A stretch of DNA of 64,000 nt from the NCBI GenBank assembly GCA_001313365.1, contig BBFS01000009.1, forward strand, positions 1-64,000, in the 5' to 3' direction. A model generated the notes under the pieces. The model did not search any database, was not told the origin of the DNA, and saw nothing but the letters and a program-made list of their open reading frames with translations. Within the stretch, counting starts at the first letter, position 1, and each line of letters starts with the position of its first letter. Position numbers and translations under genes: made by a program. Source of the stretch: Paenarthrobacter nitroguajacolicus JCM 14115. GTDB taxonomy: Bacteria > Actinomycetota > Actinomycetes > Actinomycetales > Micrococcaceae. Shown one piece after another: positions 9,640-20,403 of this stretch.

Positions 9640-10758
9640 CTAGTTGGCGGCTGCATTTCGGTTGCCGGTACGCCAGCGGATGCCGCGTCGATGAAATCAT
9701 CTATATCTCCATCAAGCACCGCCGAGGTGTTGCCCACCTCGTGTTCCGTCCGCAGGTCCTTGACCATCTGGTAGGGATTGAGGACGTAGGAACGCATCTG
9801 GTCGCCCCAGGACGCTTTGACGTCTCCGGCTAACGCTTTCTTTTCCGCGTCCTGCTGTTCCTTCTTAACCAGCAGCAATCGGGACTGGAGCACCCGCATG
9901 GCGGCCGCCCGGTTCTGTAGCTGCGATTTCTCATTCTGCATGGAGACCACAATGCCCGTGGGGGGGATGTGAGTCAGCCTCACTGCGGAGTCAGTAGTAT
10001 TGACCGACTGGCCGCCCGGGCCCGAGGACCGGAAGACGTCCACGCGGATTTCGTTGTCCGGGATCTCGATGGAGTCTGTTTGCTCGATCAACGGGATGAC
10101 TTCTACCGCTGCGAAGGATGTCTGACGGCGCCCTTGATTATCAAAAGGACTGATGCGGACCAACCGGTGGGTTCCGGCTTCAACACTTAACGTGCCAAAG
10201 GCGTATGGTGCCTTGACTTCGAAGGTGGCGGATTTCAGGCCGGCTTCTTCGGCATAGGACGTGTCCATCACAGTGGTCGGGTAGCCATGGCGTTCTGCCC
10301 AACGCAGGTACATCCTCATGAGCATCTCTGCGAAGTCGGCAGCATCAACGCCGCCGGCTCCTGCCCTGATGGTCACTACAGCTTCGCGTTCGTCATACTC
10401 GCCCGACAAAAGGGTTGTAATCTCGAGTTCGGCCAGCGCCTTGCGGATGGAGGAAAGTTCTTTGGCCGCTTCCGCCATCGAATCCTCATCGCCCTCGTCC
10501 TGGCCCAGTTCCACCAGGACTTCGAGGTCGTCAATCCGGGATGCGAGCCTGGACAGGCGCTCAACTTCGGACTGCCGGTGCGACAAGCGGAGGTGATCAC
10601 CTGGCAGAAGCGGGATCATCCCAAAGGTCCGGAGCCCCGGCCTGCTCGCTCAGCTCAGCGATCTCAGCCTTGAGGGCATCAATATCGGTGACGTTCTCAA
10701 TTGAGCTGTACGTTGCTCGAAGTGCGCGGATTTCCGCGGGAAAATCAATTTCAGCCAT
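9640..10758 (-). CDS. prfB: Peptide chain release factor 2 (frame broken near codon 55 and at the C-terminus)
   Basis: The ATG at 10758 with GGGAAG upstream opens [20 protein letters not shown]. The frame breaks near 10605, where GCCAGGTGATCACC appears to have lost bases (expected GCC CAG and TCC CGC). The second segment carries the stop-codon recognition motif SPF (RISPFDNQG) and the catalytic GGQ ([18 protein letters not shown]). HIPPTG, where the family has HIPTG, sits on a 7-C run. Near 9690 a lost G shifts the frame; restored, the C-terminus reads [15 protein letters not shown] with TAG at 9640-9642. About 372 residues, normal for RF2. It releases peptides at UGA and UAA. It begins a group with ftsE and ftsX, as in mycobacteria. 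Confidence 0.93.
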
Positions 10759-10827
10759 GATCTTCCCAGCGTACGCTATCCGTCGGCCTCCCTCATGGCG
10801 TCCTCGCCCTGCCCGTGGAAGATGCAC

Positions 10828-11289
10828 TTACTGGGTCAGCCGGGAACGGGCCGTTGACCTCGCCTCAATGAGAATCCCTTCGGGGAGTAGGAAGCTGACC
10901 ATCGGCGGATGCGCCACGGCAGTGAGGACTACCACCGCGGTACCCCCCCGGCTCGCTACCCGTCCCCCCCGCTGCCACAGCCAGCTGGTCATGGCGGGAA
11001 AAAGCGTTGCTGGCGTCTAGGTAGGAGCCGGTTGCGGCCAGCACTCTTCCATCCACCAGCGAGGTGGAAGGAGTACCGCTTCCCCCCCCAATATCGCCCG
11101 CCGTGTAGGAATCCGCGGCCGCGAGAGCCGCTCCGTCAGCCAGGGACAAGAGCTTCTTGCGCTCCAGATAGATAGCTGAAGCTCCCATGACCACCGAGGC
11201 CAGGAGAAGCGACAACAGCACGAACCCCAGGATGAGAACCGTTACCTGGCCATCCTCCCGAGGTGTCCACTCGATGACACCACTGTCAT
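10828..11289 (-). CDS. TadG/TadE-like pilus-assembly membrane protein
   Basis: The ATG at 11289 overlaps the preceding stop as ATGA. One lost C near 11268 breaks the frame; restored it reads HPREDGQVTVLILGF, then a membrane helix (VLLSLLLASVVMGASAIYLE) and KKLLSLADGAALAAADSYT. This is typical of Rv3660c-neighbourhood TadE/TadG-like proteins, a pseudopilin-like helix followed by an Ala-rich segment. The C-terminus is frame-shifted at two C runs (10945, 10965) and probably ends SRLTQ at TAA 10828-10830. About 150 residues. It is the last gene of the tad operon, 70 bases before prfB. Confidence 0.7.
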
Positions 11290-11819
11290 TTGTAACGCCC
11301 TACAACCTGCGATGCCGAGGCACTGAGTCGACTCGCGTGCAATTGCAGAACGTCCCCCGAATGGCGTCAAGGGCAAAGACACCTCCAGGCGCACTGTCAC
11401 TGTTACGGTCGCACCGGCCGCCAAACAACTCCCACGATCACAATCGATGGTGATGCTGGCCTTCTCGAGTCCATGGCCGTGGTCCTTGAGGGCCAGAAGA
11501 ACACTGCGCTCCGCTGCGATCCTTGCGCTGGCGGGATCCCCCTTGCGTCACGAAGACTTTAGCTGCCTGGTCAGCAGCACCCACCACAGCAAACGATCCG
11601 CCTGAATCTGGCCTACGGTCACCACGAAATAGACCACGGGGGACCATGAGCAACAACCCCCCCAGGAAGGTGAATTCCACCGTGGCGTTGCCCCCCCCTG
11701 GGCTTCCTGTTCCTGACGGGGAGCGTAAGTCGTTGCTGTCCCAAGCGGCTCCGCCCGTAAGCACAAGGCCGCCCGCAGCCTAAGCCGGAAAGCGACGAGT
11801 AGTGACCTTGGCGTGTCAC
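11286..11819 (-). CDS. TadE-like pilus minor pseudopilin (frame broken)
   Basis: The GTG at 11819 overlaps the stop of the upstream TadE-like gene as GTGA. After several frame breaks at C/G runs (11660, 11690) the protein reads GNATVEFTFLGGLLLMV, a classic TadE start with conserved Glu in TVEF, then VVYFVVTVGQIQA and GAADQAAKVFVTQ. The end reads VVGRYK with a TGA at 11286-11288 that overlaps the next ATG. The C-terminal half is a secreted domain with a Cys pair (SITIDCD...) consistent with TadE proteins. It probably helps build or prime the Flp pilus. Frame assignment between 11820 and 11700 is uncertain. Confidence 0.68.
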
Positions 11820-12247
11820 CCCCCCGGGAGGTCTGCATGACCCTTGACCTCCAAGGTTCGGGCGGGGGGGCCGATCAGGCCAACCACCGGCAGGGGGGGT
11901 GCCCTCACTGTCACTTCCAAGGTTCGGATCCCATCCATCGTGATTTCAGTCGACGTGACATCGCGGGCAAAATCACCGCTCAATGCGGCACCAATCAACT
12001 CGGCAGTCCGGGAACGGGCGTCCGCGGACGTTCGATCCGACAACGCCCCGTACCGCGCTCCGGAAGCGGCAGCATCAATAAGCGTGTTCCGAACGTGCAG
12101 CACCAGCATTAGTTGAACAATCGCCATGAAAAACAGGGTCAGCAATGCGCCAACCAACACGAAGTCAACAACCGCTGATCCGCGCTCATTCACCTGTCCG
12201 ACACTTGCCGGCTTGAAACAACCACCCACGGGGCCCTTATTGTCCAT
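11816..12247 (-). CDS. TadE-like pilus minor pseudopilin
   Basis: The start chosen is ATG 12247, 8 bases after the flp stop. MDNKGPVGGCFKPAS precedes NERGSAVVDFVLVGALLTLF, the TadE signature of a short Gly-Ser leader, an acidic residue (D where most have E) and one helix. AASGARYGALSDRT follows, which is also a conserved TadE stretch. It ends ADLPGG at TGA 11816-11818, overlapping the GTG of the next gene. The PPLPVV and LIGPPARTL segments contain 7-base C runs and may carry extra codons. About 143 residues, uninterrupted. Confidence 0.78.
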   Translation of the reverse strand: MDNKGPVGGCFKPASVGQVNERGSAVVDFVLVGALLTLFFMAIVQLMLVLHVRNTLIDAAASGARYGALSDRTSADARSRTAELIGAALSGDFARDVTSTEITMDGIRTLEVTVRAPPLPVVGLIGPPARTLEVKGHADLPGG

Positions 12248-12255
12248 CCCGCGTC

Positions 12256-12495
12256 CTACTTGCCCACCTTGCTCATTGCTTGATTGAAGAGATCGCCCAA
12301 CGCCGGTGTGGCGATGGCAAGTAGTCCAGCCACGAGGATCGCTGACATCAGGGTGATCATCACCCAACCTGGGACATCACCGCGTTCGCGATTTTCCTTG
12401 TCGGGCAGTGCCCTCAAAGCAATGGCCACGAACACCCATGAGGGGCAAAGCAGAGGGAGAGAGACAGCGGACAGTTTGTTTGTAACTCGTTTCAT
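12256..12495 (-). CDS. Flp-type pilin (small pseudopilin)
   Basis: A 79-residue protein: a basic N-terminal leader (MKRVTNKLSAV), then ERGDVPGWVMITLMSAILVA with a 20-residue hydrophobic helix and a short tail ending SKVGK. The helix preceded by Gly-Asp-Val-Pro-Gly is characteristic of actinobacterial Flp pilins encoded between tadC and tadE. It would be processed by a prepilin peptidase that is not encoded in this window and polymerise into the pilus fibre. The long leader before the helix could contain frame noise. Confidence 0.7.
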   Translation of the reverse strand: MKRVTNKLSAVSLPLLCPSWVFVAIALRALPDKENRERGDVPGWVMITLMSAILVAGLLAIATPALGDLFNQAMSKVGK

Positions 12496-12580
12496 GGTTT
12501 CCCCCCCAATGTGTTTCCAGCAGCCATTGACGTAGCGTCGCTGGTTGAATGTACGGATAGGACATATTGATGGCTGTGCG

Positions 12581-13525
12581 TTAGAGGCTCATTTCCAGAG
12601 CCGCAATGGCCGGGAAGGCAGCGAAGACTACGGTCAGAGGAAGCACGCCGAAGACAAGCGGCACCATCATGGCAATCTCTTTTCGGCCTGCAGACTCCAT
12701 GAGTTCCCGTTGTGCGGCGTCGCGGACGTCTGCAGCTTGCGCCCGTAGGACGTCCGCCAAGGGCGTTCCGCGTTCAACAGCAACCACCAGACCGTCGATG
12801 AACCTGACGAGGGGGGGCGGCAATTCCGCCCTTGATGAAAAGGCCTGAAGTGCTTCCGTCAGCGGTTTCCCCGACCGTGTATCCGCCAGGATTGTGGCAA
12901 ATTCCCCGGAAAGTTCACCATTCGAGCTGCGGCTCACCCTGTCCATTGCGCCCATCGCGCTCTCTCCCGCAGCAACAGCGAGCGCCATGAGCTCCGCGAG
13001 ACTGGGAAACTCGGACAACATCCTTGATTCCCTCCGTTTGATCCTCAGTCCCAACACAAAATCGCGAAGCAGGTAACCTCCTAGTGCGCTTCCCAGGACT
13101 GCGATACAAGAGCCGGCCGGACTGAATCGCCCGGAGGTCGCGCCCCCGATAACCACGAGGACAGCGAGCACGAAAGCGGCGCTGGCCCACAGAAGCTGCT
13201 CAGCCCGGAAATCCAAGGTGGATTTTGTCGATCCGGCACGGGCAAGCCTCTTGCCGAGGGCTGTGAAACCGGGATTGAAGCGGGACATAGCGATGATTGC
13301 ATCGCGAATGACAGGGCGGAGAATCCGTTCCAACGGGCCGAAAGGCGTGAGATTCTGTGTTGGCGCGCGGAGAAGGCGCGAATCGAGGTTCTGCGACTTC
13401 AACTGCGGTTCGATGCGGTCAGAGAATCTCGGTGGCCGCATGAACGGGAGCCGCACCACCATTAGCCAGCATCCGGCGCCGAGAATCAGGCCGCACAACA
13501 TGGCGATAGCAACCGAGGTGTTCAT
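12581..13525 (-). CDS. tadC: Type II secretion F-domain protein, TadC-like
   Basis: A 314-residue uninterrupted frame with helices at the N-terminus (TSVAIAMLCGLILGAGCWLM), centre (QLLWASAAFVLAVLVVIGG) and C-terminus (EIAMMVPLVFGVLPLTVVF). The cytoplasmic GspF/T2SSF domain lies between them (SEFPSLAELMALAVAAGES, then LADTRSGKPLTEAL). It is the inner-membrane platform of the Tad pilus. ATGA at 13522-13525 overlaps the tadB stop. ELPPPLV lies on a 7-C run and may have one extra Pro. Confidence 0.88.
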   Translation of the reverse strand: MNTSVAIAMLCGLILGAGCWLMVVRLPFMRPPRFSDRIEPQLKSQNLDSRLLRAPTQNLTPFGPLERILRPVIRDAIIAMSRFNPGFTALGKRLARAGSTKSTLDFRAEQLLWASAAFVLAVLVVIGGATSGRFSPAGSCIAVLGSALGGYLLRDFVLGLRIKRRESRMLSEFPSLAELMALAVAAGESAMGAMDRVSRSSNGELSGEFATILADTRSGKPLTEALQAFSSRAELPPPLVRFIDGLVVAVERGTPLADVLRAQAADVRDAAQRELMESAGRKEIAMMVPLVFGVLPLTVVFAAFPAIAALEMSL

Positions 13526-14376
13526 TGAAAAACCCGCTCATCCTCTGGCAAGGCACCAACGCGAAGCATCACGGAGTAGCAAAAAACTGAGATCAGCAGC
13601 CCTCCCAGTAACACCACCGCGCCCATGCCGGAGTTGAAAGCCATCATGCTTCCGGCCGGCTTGCCATGACCACCAAAACTATCCAGGGAGCAGCTACAGC
13701 AAGCCGGGCAGCATTGATGGTCCAGGACTGCCGGGCCTCAAGCTCGCTGCGGGTCCGGGCGCTGTCCCGTAGGAACACCGAAAGGGTACCCAGCATGCGC
13801 CCAAGGTCTGAACCGCCCACTTCGCGGGTCATTCGCAGGGCCTCTACGATGCGGTCGGCCACAGGGTCTGCCAGCCGACCTTTGAGTCTGTTCACCGCCG
13901 CCTCAAAATTCCCGGCAGCTCTATAGTCGGCTCCAAAGTCCAGGAACAACTCCCTTAGCTCTTCCGGTCCATTGTGTCCCAGCTGGATCAACGCCTCCGG
14001 CAGTGCAAGACCCGCACGAATCGCCGACCGCAAGTGGTCCACCACATCCGGCCACAGTTGCCGGAGCGCAGTCCTGCGCTTCCGGGCCCGCCAACGTACA
14101 GCCGCAAACGGAATCCAGGAACCGAATATCGCAAAACACGAGGCAACCGGCGGCGACCCTGTCAGAACGTAGAACGCCAGCAGAGCAAACAAGCCGAAGC
14201 CGGCGCAGGTGGCAAGGAGTCCGCCGCCCGTTACTTTTTCGATCCCTGCTGACATCAGTAGGAGGTCCAAGCGACGGGGCCTGCTACTTCTGGATTCAAC
14301 CGGTGGCTCGACCCATGCGGACCACCAAACGAGGAACACTCCCAAACCACCCACGATCCCAAGCAACGGGGGCCAT
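13522..14376 (-). CDS. tadB: Type II secretion F-domain protein, TadB-like
   Basis: The start is ATG 14376, overlapping the tadA stop as TGATG. One extra C in the first codons breaks the frame; restored it reads MAPLLGIVGGLGVFLVWW. A T2SSF domain follows (WPDVVDHLRSAIRAGLALPE, FGADYRAAGNFEAAVNRLKG, REVGGSDLGRMLGTLSVFL), then a C-terminal helix AAPWIVLVVMASRPEA. A shift near 13650 leads to an end reading PEDERVFQ and TGA 13522-13524. About 284 residues. It partners TadC in the pilus assembly platform. Confidence 0.88.
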
Positions 14377-15602
14377 CAGTTCAACTCCAAGAGGGCAGCC
14401 ACGTCAAAGCCTGCCCTGGCAAACTTTTCCGCTGCCGGCATGGAGTTTGCCCTGGGCTGCAACTGACCTGCAACCAAGCCAAAGACACCAGTGGATTCGA
14501 TGATCCCGTTTTCCACCCTGCGCCCCCCAGGGAGAGAATTTCGGTCACCTGCCTACGCCCGGTTGAATGTCGGCCGCAGTGCACCACGAGGTCGATGCAG
14601 GATGCCACTGTGGGTACTACGAAAGCGCTGGAGATATTCGCTCCTGCCAGGAGTGGTAGCGTGCAGATCTTAGTGACGGCATCATGTGCAGAATTGGCAT
14701 GCACAGTGCACATCCCAGGCAACCCGGAATTCAGGCGATCAGCATATCTAGGCTTTCGGCTTCGCGGACCTCTCCCACCACCAAGCGATCCGGACGCATC
14801 CGAAGCGCTTCCTTAACCAGCCGCCGCAACGGAATTTCCCCCTCCCCCTTCGAGATTCGACTGGCGGCATTGCAGCCCGACTACGTCGCGCAGCGGGAGC
14901 TGCAATTCAAAGATCTCCTCGACCGTGATGACACGTTCACGGGAACCGATGCTTGCGGCAAGGCAGTTCAGCATGGTTGTCTTTCCCGCCTGGGTGGCTC
15001 CCGACACCAGGATGTTGAGCCCGCTGGCTACAGCCGCGCCAAGGAACCTGGCAGCTTGGGGGTGTCAGACTTCCAAGCTCAACGAGGTGTTCGAGTCGGT
15101 TTGCCCGCGCGATAAATTTCCGGATGTTCACAGCCCAGTGCTTACGGGTGATGTCCGGGATCGCTACGTGCAACCTGGATCCGTCGGGAAGTGCCGCATC
15201 CACGAAAGGCGACGAGAGATCCAAACGGCGCCCCGAGCTCTTGAGCATCCTTTCCACGAGATCCCGCACCTGCTGCTCGGTGAGTGTTACGGTCGTCAGC
15301 TCGGATTCCCCATTGCGGGCCACATAGATCTCGTGCGGCGCATTGATCCATACCTCTTCGATTCCGGCATCATCCAAGAGCGGCTGCAGCGGCCCAAACC
15401 CTGCTACGGCATCGAAGATGTGTTGTCGGGCGGCCTCGAGGTGTCCGAGTGAAGGCAGGGGGCCCAGGAGTGCCCGCTCGTCGTAATCGTTGACGGCCTC
15501 ATCCACGAGGAGCCGAACGTCGTTTGTTTGTTCCAGCGGATCCAGTCCGCGGCGTCGTATGAGTTCCCGGACTTCTCCTTCGACGATTTTTACAGCATCC
15601 AC
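14376..15602 (-). CDS. tadA: Tad pilus secretion ATPase TadA/CpaF (frame broken)
   Basis: The GTG at 15602 follows GGGAGAG. The first segment (to about 15060) includes GFGPLQPLLDDAGIEEVWIN and LDLSSPFVDAALPDGSRLHV, the N-terminal part of CpaF ATPases. A shift leads to Walker A SGATQAGKTT, then the Asp box VITVEEIFEL. At 14835-14850 two 5-G runs should be 4 G each; restored this reads LEGEGEIPLRRLVKEALRM, then RPDRLVVGEVREAE (Walker B/Asp box). The His box follows (CTVHANSAHDAV, Cys where most have Phe). It ends AALLELN at TGA 14376-14378. About 405 residues. It energises Flp pilus assembly. Confidence 0.9.
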
Positions 15603-15880
15603 ATCTCTCCCCCATGATCACGAACCGTAAATGAGAGGCGCATCTCGAGTCACTCACGCTAGGCGAGCGAATCCCTGCGCCCAAGTCACTGAGAAAACAC
15701 GTGTGGATAAGTGCCATCATCTGTCACACAAGCATCCTGAATCCCACTAGTCACTCCAGTTTCGGAATGTTAGGGTAAAGCCCGTTAGGAGCTGGCCTTT
15801 GGTCTCATGCGCAGGCGCCCGCCCTGGAGCTTGTCCGCAAGCCACACCATGCGCCGCTAAGCCGCGGTACAGGGCCGGAT

Positions 15881-18635
15881 GTGAAAATGAAAACTAATTC
15901 GATGGACACGGTCCACCGCATCCCTCTGGCACGTGCCGGCCTGGCGCTAACTGTCGCATTGCTGGCGGCTTGCAGCCTTGGAGTTCCCGCATGGGCGCAG
16001 CTTCCGGACCTCAACCAGCCCCGCCTTCCAACACTCAGGAAAGCCCGCCGCCGCAGGGCCCCTGGCCGGCCGGTGACGGCTCCGGGTCCGCGCCGGACAG
16101 CGAGTTGCCAACGGATGCGCAGGTGCCCGAGCAGCAAGAGCGGCCGGCCGCCGTCGAACCCTCACCCGTGGTGACAAGCCCAACCGCCTCCGGTCAGCCC
16201 GAAGCACCTGCCGCAACACCCAAATCCATGCCCGGCAACGCCCCCCGGACGCCGAAGCCATGAAAACGGCCATGCGAGCCGCCATTCCAGCCGGTGGTGC
16301 AGAAATGGGGCAGCGCTCGCCGAGAGTAATGGCCAAGCAGCAGCAGGCGGCTTCGCAGCCTGCTGGAGCGAAAGCAATCGGCGGAGCCGTGGACTCAGCG
16401 TTCCCCCCCATGGCGGCTGACCCGGGACACTGGCGCCCCCCCTCCATCGGCATTGCCGGACAGGACGTCAGTGCCCACCAGGCAACGTCAACTGGCAGAA
16501 CCAATGGAATCAAGGTTCCCGATGGGCATACGTCAAGGCTTCGGAGGGCAACTACTACCTCAATGAGAACTACACACAGCAGTACAACGGCTCCCGCAGC
16601 GTAGGCATGGTCCGGGGCGCCTACCACTTCGCCATACCCAACTGGTCATCAGGTGCTGACCAGGCCCGGTATTTCGTGGCAAACGGTGGCGGCTGGACAG
16701 CCGACGGTTACACGTTGCCTCCCGTCCTGGACATTGAGTACAACCCCTATGCCGGACGGACCATCAACGGGTTTTACTTCGGCAACACGTGCTATGACAT
16801 GTCCAAGGCGCAGCTCGGACAGTGGGCGGCCGACTTTGGTAACACAGTCAAGGCCCTGACCGGCCGTTTCCCGGTGATCTACAGCACCACTGACTGGTGG
16901 AACACCTGCGTGGGAAACTCCACCTTCGGCAGCTACCCCCCTGTGGATCGCGTCCTACTGGAACAACCCAACCAACTCCCCCGGGCAACCTGCCGGTCAG
17001 TTGGGGGGGCAACTACACCATGTGGCAGTACAGCAGCACCGGCCCCCTTCGAGGGTGATTCAAACATTTTCAACGGCACCTATGACCAGCTTCGGACATT
17101 TGCGCGCGGAGTCCCCCGCCCATCCAGCCCCTCCATCCGGTCCGGGGGGGCTGACGTGCTCGCTGCCATGCCCTCCGGACGCCTGGACAATTTCCCCCCC
17201 GCAGACGGCCAAGGCCGCATCACGGGCCCGGTAACGATTGGGTCCGGTTGGGGCACTGCGCAGTCCGTCCATGTCGTTGACTGGAACCAGGACGGAGTCC
17301 AAGACATCCTCGCCCAGTGGCGGGACGGCTCGCTCCAAGTGTTCCGCGGCGCCTCCGGCGGCGGATTCCTTTCGCCTTTGCTGGTGGGAACAGGGTGGCA
17401 GGAGATGTCACTCACGGCTGGGTGGTGGAACTCGCGGGACGGTTATCCGGGTGTCATCGGCCAGGATGGCAAAGGAAACCTTTACCGCTATACGAATGCG
17501 GCAGGAGGCGCCCTCAACGGAGGCGTGCTTATCGGGACCGGCTTCGGAGGGCACCAATTCAATCAACTGGACTTCGACGGTGACGGCAACCAGGACATCG
17601 TCTCCCGGACGGCCGACGGCATCATGCGTCTATACCGCTCCAACGGTGTGGGATCGTTCCTCTCCGAGACGAGCCGGGTGATTGGCAACGGCTGGACCGG
17701 CATGACATCGGTGAGCTCCGCGGCGGGTTTCAACGGCTCCGGTTCGCAGGGCCTCCACGCCCGGACTGCCAATGGTGACCTGTACTACTATCCGGCAGTC
17801 TCCGGGTCCTGGGGGCAACCGCTTCCTCATCGGAGTGGGATGGAATGACGCGAACGTGATCAGCGGCGCACCGGTCAACGTTGAGAGGACTCTCGGCGTC
17901 GACGCGCAAGACGTCGTGGCCGCACGTCAAGACGGCAACCTGTACCGTTACGCCGGGTCCGGGTCTACTTCCTTGATGCCAGCCGAGCTTATCGGCACGC
18001 AGTGGACCGGCCTCAAGGCGGGTTTCCTCGCAGACTGGAACAACGACGACGCTTTGGACATCGTTGCGCAGTGGACCGATGGGCGGCTTAGTGTCTACCC
18101 AGGATTCGCGGGCCGGGGGGGCTACGGGGGGGCGCCGATCAGCCTCGGGACCGGTTGGAAGGACTGGACTCTTACAGTTGGTTCGTGGCGGAAGTCCGAT
18201 GCACGACCGAGCATCGTTGGCTACGATCCCGCTGGTCGCTTGTTCCATATCAGCAATCCATCCGGCACCTCATTGGGCGCCCGGGTTCAGATTGGTACAG
18301 GTTGGGCCGGATTGGACATCGCCCAGATGGACTTCGACAAGGACTCCAACATGGACCTCCTGGCCAAGAATTCCGCCGGTGACCTGTTGCTATACCGGTC
18401 AAACGGCAGTGGAGCCCTGGTCCAGGAAGCGCCCGGCATAGTGGGAACCGGTTGGAACGTGGTCAACAGCTACGGAGCCATCCGTGGTTTCGCAGGAGTC
18501 GGTTCCACCGGAATCCTGGCGCGGACCACCGGCGGCGATCTGCGCTACTACCCTGTAGGACAGAATCGCAGCTGGGGCTCACCCACCAAAGTTGGCACTG
18601 GTTGGGGGCGGCTGAGAATCCTCGCACCCGCCTGA
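15881..18635 (+). CDS. Secreted GH25 lysozyme with FG-GAP/VCBS repeats
   Basis: A signal peptide (ARAGLALTVALLAACSLGVPAWA) leads a Pro/Ala-rich low-complexity region. A GH25 domain follows with the catalytic motifs GQDVSAHQ and LDIEYNP plus GAYHFAIPNWSSG. The C-terminal half has FG-GAP/VCBS repeats (VHVVDWNQDGVQDILAQW, QLDFDGDGNQDIVSR, QMDFDKDSNMDLLAK) that form a beta-propeller. Frame shifts occur near 16020, 16250, 16490, 16945 and 17820. The GH25 part hydrolyses muramic-acid glycosidic bonds in peptidoglycan and the propeller may bind the surface or carbohydrate. Start is GTG 15881 or ATG 15887. A terminator follows the stop. Similar FG-GAP repeats recur in the protein at 21833-24932. Confidence 0.87.
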
Positions 18636-18670
18636 AGTTAGACGCCGGCGCTACGAGTCCGAAATTCGGC

Positions 18671-18714
18671 AAGGGCCTGCACACTCCGAAAAGGAGTGCG
18701 CAGGCCCTTTCGCA
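18671..18714 (+). terminator. Rho-independent terminator after the GH25 gene
   Basis: AGGGCCTGC and CACTCC pair with GGAGTG and GCAGGCCCT around a GAAAA-type loop, followed by TTTCG. It lies about 35 bases after the GH25 stop. Confidence 0.85.
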
Positions 18715-18899
18715 TTTGGCAAAAACTACGCAAAGGAAACAAATAATGTTTAGGCCAACGGACAGGTCTAAATCCCGGGATTGCGTGATCTAATGAAGGT
18801 GGTCTCACGTATTGGCTGTTCAGCGCATTCGGGAAACGGGCTTTGTTTGGGGGGGGCAAGCGAAGGTCACCAATGCGCACAATCAAGGAGTGATCTTTC

Positions 18900-20253
18900 A
18901 TGGCGTTTACCGTTTCAACGGCCAAGGTCAGCATTTCGCCGCCGCTTGACGTCAATCCCTACATGGCGGGGGGGTACGGGACCCTCGACGGCGGCCGGGA
19001 GGCCACCAGCAGCGCCCCCTACGAATCACTGTGGGTTCGGGCGATCGTGCTTTGGGAAAACGGCTCCCCCCAACCTGATCATGAGCGTGGATATTCTTGC
19101 CCTGCCCAGATCCCTCCATCAGCGGGCCCGGCAACGGATCCTGGAGTTGGCAAGCTGGTCCAACGGCGACATCCTGATTCAGTCCACCCACACCCATAAC
19201 GGGCCGGCCGTCGTTGACACCCTCCACCCGTTCATGTGCTACGGGCTGTCAGATTTGTCAATGGTGGAGACCTACAGCCAGCACTTGGAGAACGACCTCG
19301 TGGACGCTGCCAGTGAAGCGCTCAACGCCTCGCAGACCGCCGTCACTTTGGATTACAAGGTCACAACGGCCAGCATCGCGTACAACCGGGTGGGCCTTCC
19401 CTACCTTGAGAACACAGTCCCCCGTCATCGTGCACGCAAGCCAAACGGCAACGCCGCGGCGGTGATCTTCAATTACGCATGCCATCCGGTCGCGGCAGGT
19501 ATGCGCACACTTTTCGACGGCGATTTCCCCGCCGGGGGGGCGTGCAACTACATCGAAAACACCAACCCTGAGTGTTTTGCCTTATTCCTGCAGGGAGCGG
19601 CTGGAGATCAGAACCCCATGGGCGTACCCAGTTGGGAGTTGAGGGACGAGTACGCCACCAGGCTCGGTGCTGCTGTTGATGTGGCCATGCAGACGCCGGG
19701 AAGGAGCATTGGCAGCCCGCTCCAGACCAGCTACCAAGAAGTTCAGATACCACTGGACATCACGCCCACGGCCGGAAACCTGGCAGCTGTCCGGGCCGCT
19801 TATGCGTCCCGGCTTCCCAACCTCGATGGCAATCCCGCCTGGTATGGACGTCACGCCCAGGTCATGATCGGTCGAATTGATAGCGGCAGTTATGAAACCT
19901 CAGTCGTTTGTCCCTTCCAGGTGTGGAAGTTCGGAGGCAGCCCTCAACTGAGGATCGGGATCGTCGGTGGCGAGCTGGTGAGCGGCTATGCCGCATACTT
20001 CCGGGCAAGGTTCGGCGGTGCAAACGGCGTGATCGTCGGGGGCTACGGAAACGAATCGTGCTATTACGTGCCCAGTGCACAGTTCCTGCCACCCTACTCA
20101 TCCGGCGGCAGCTATGAGGGCGGCTGGGACCCGGACCATCCCGGGATCGCTGGCGGCTCCATGACTGTGTACGGACACATCGGCCACTTCCGTGGCGGAA
20201 CAACGGGCGTAGAAGCAACTGTCATCAACACACTGAACTCGATGTTCGCCTAA
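18900..20253 (+). CDS. Neutral/alkaline ceramidase-like hydrolase
   Basis: ATG 18900 has AAGGAG 9 bases upstream (AAGGAGTGATCTTTC before ATG). A shift near 19070 joins MAFTVSTAKVSISPPLDVNP to the main frame. The motif STHTHNGPAV matches the zinc-binding THTHxGP of PF04734 ceramidases, and IFNYACHPVAAG matches the second His site. LQGAAGDQNP and VGGELVSGYAAYFRARF also fit this family. About 450 residues, shorter than full bacterial ceramidases (~650) because the C-terminal domain is missing. No signal peptide is evident. It likely cleaves an amide bond in a lipid-like substrate; ceramide itself is not demonstrated. Confidence 0.72.
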
Positions 20254-20263
20254 GCACCGTGAA

Positions 20264-20301
20264 CGTCGAAGGCCTTGGTCTCCGGAGCAAGGCCTTCGAT
20301 G
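20264..20301 (+). terminator. Terminator-like hairpin after the ceramidase-like gene
   Basis: An inverted repeat CGTCGAAGGCCTTG / CAAGGCCTTCGATG (one G-U) with a loop of about 10 bases begins 11 bases after the stop. It lacks a T-tract, as is common in actinobacteria. Confidence 0.6.
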
Positions 20302-20403
20302 TACGCGCGCCGCCAATTTTCGTAGCGGTATCGATACCCGATTCGCAGCCAAATTCATTGACCGGCGTTCGGGTTATGGCAACCATGGAGGTGGAGGTCA
20401 CCA

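Noticed and set aside
10590..10620. A TGA inside prfB near codon 55, which could look like the RF2 programmed frameshift.
   Set aside because: The known site is CTT TGA C near codon 25-26. Here the context is GCCAGGTGATC, two C appear lost nearby, and restoring them gives a continuous RF2. It is a sequence error.
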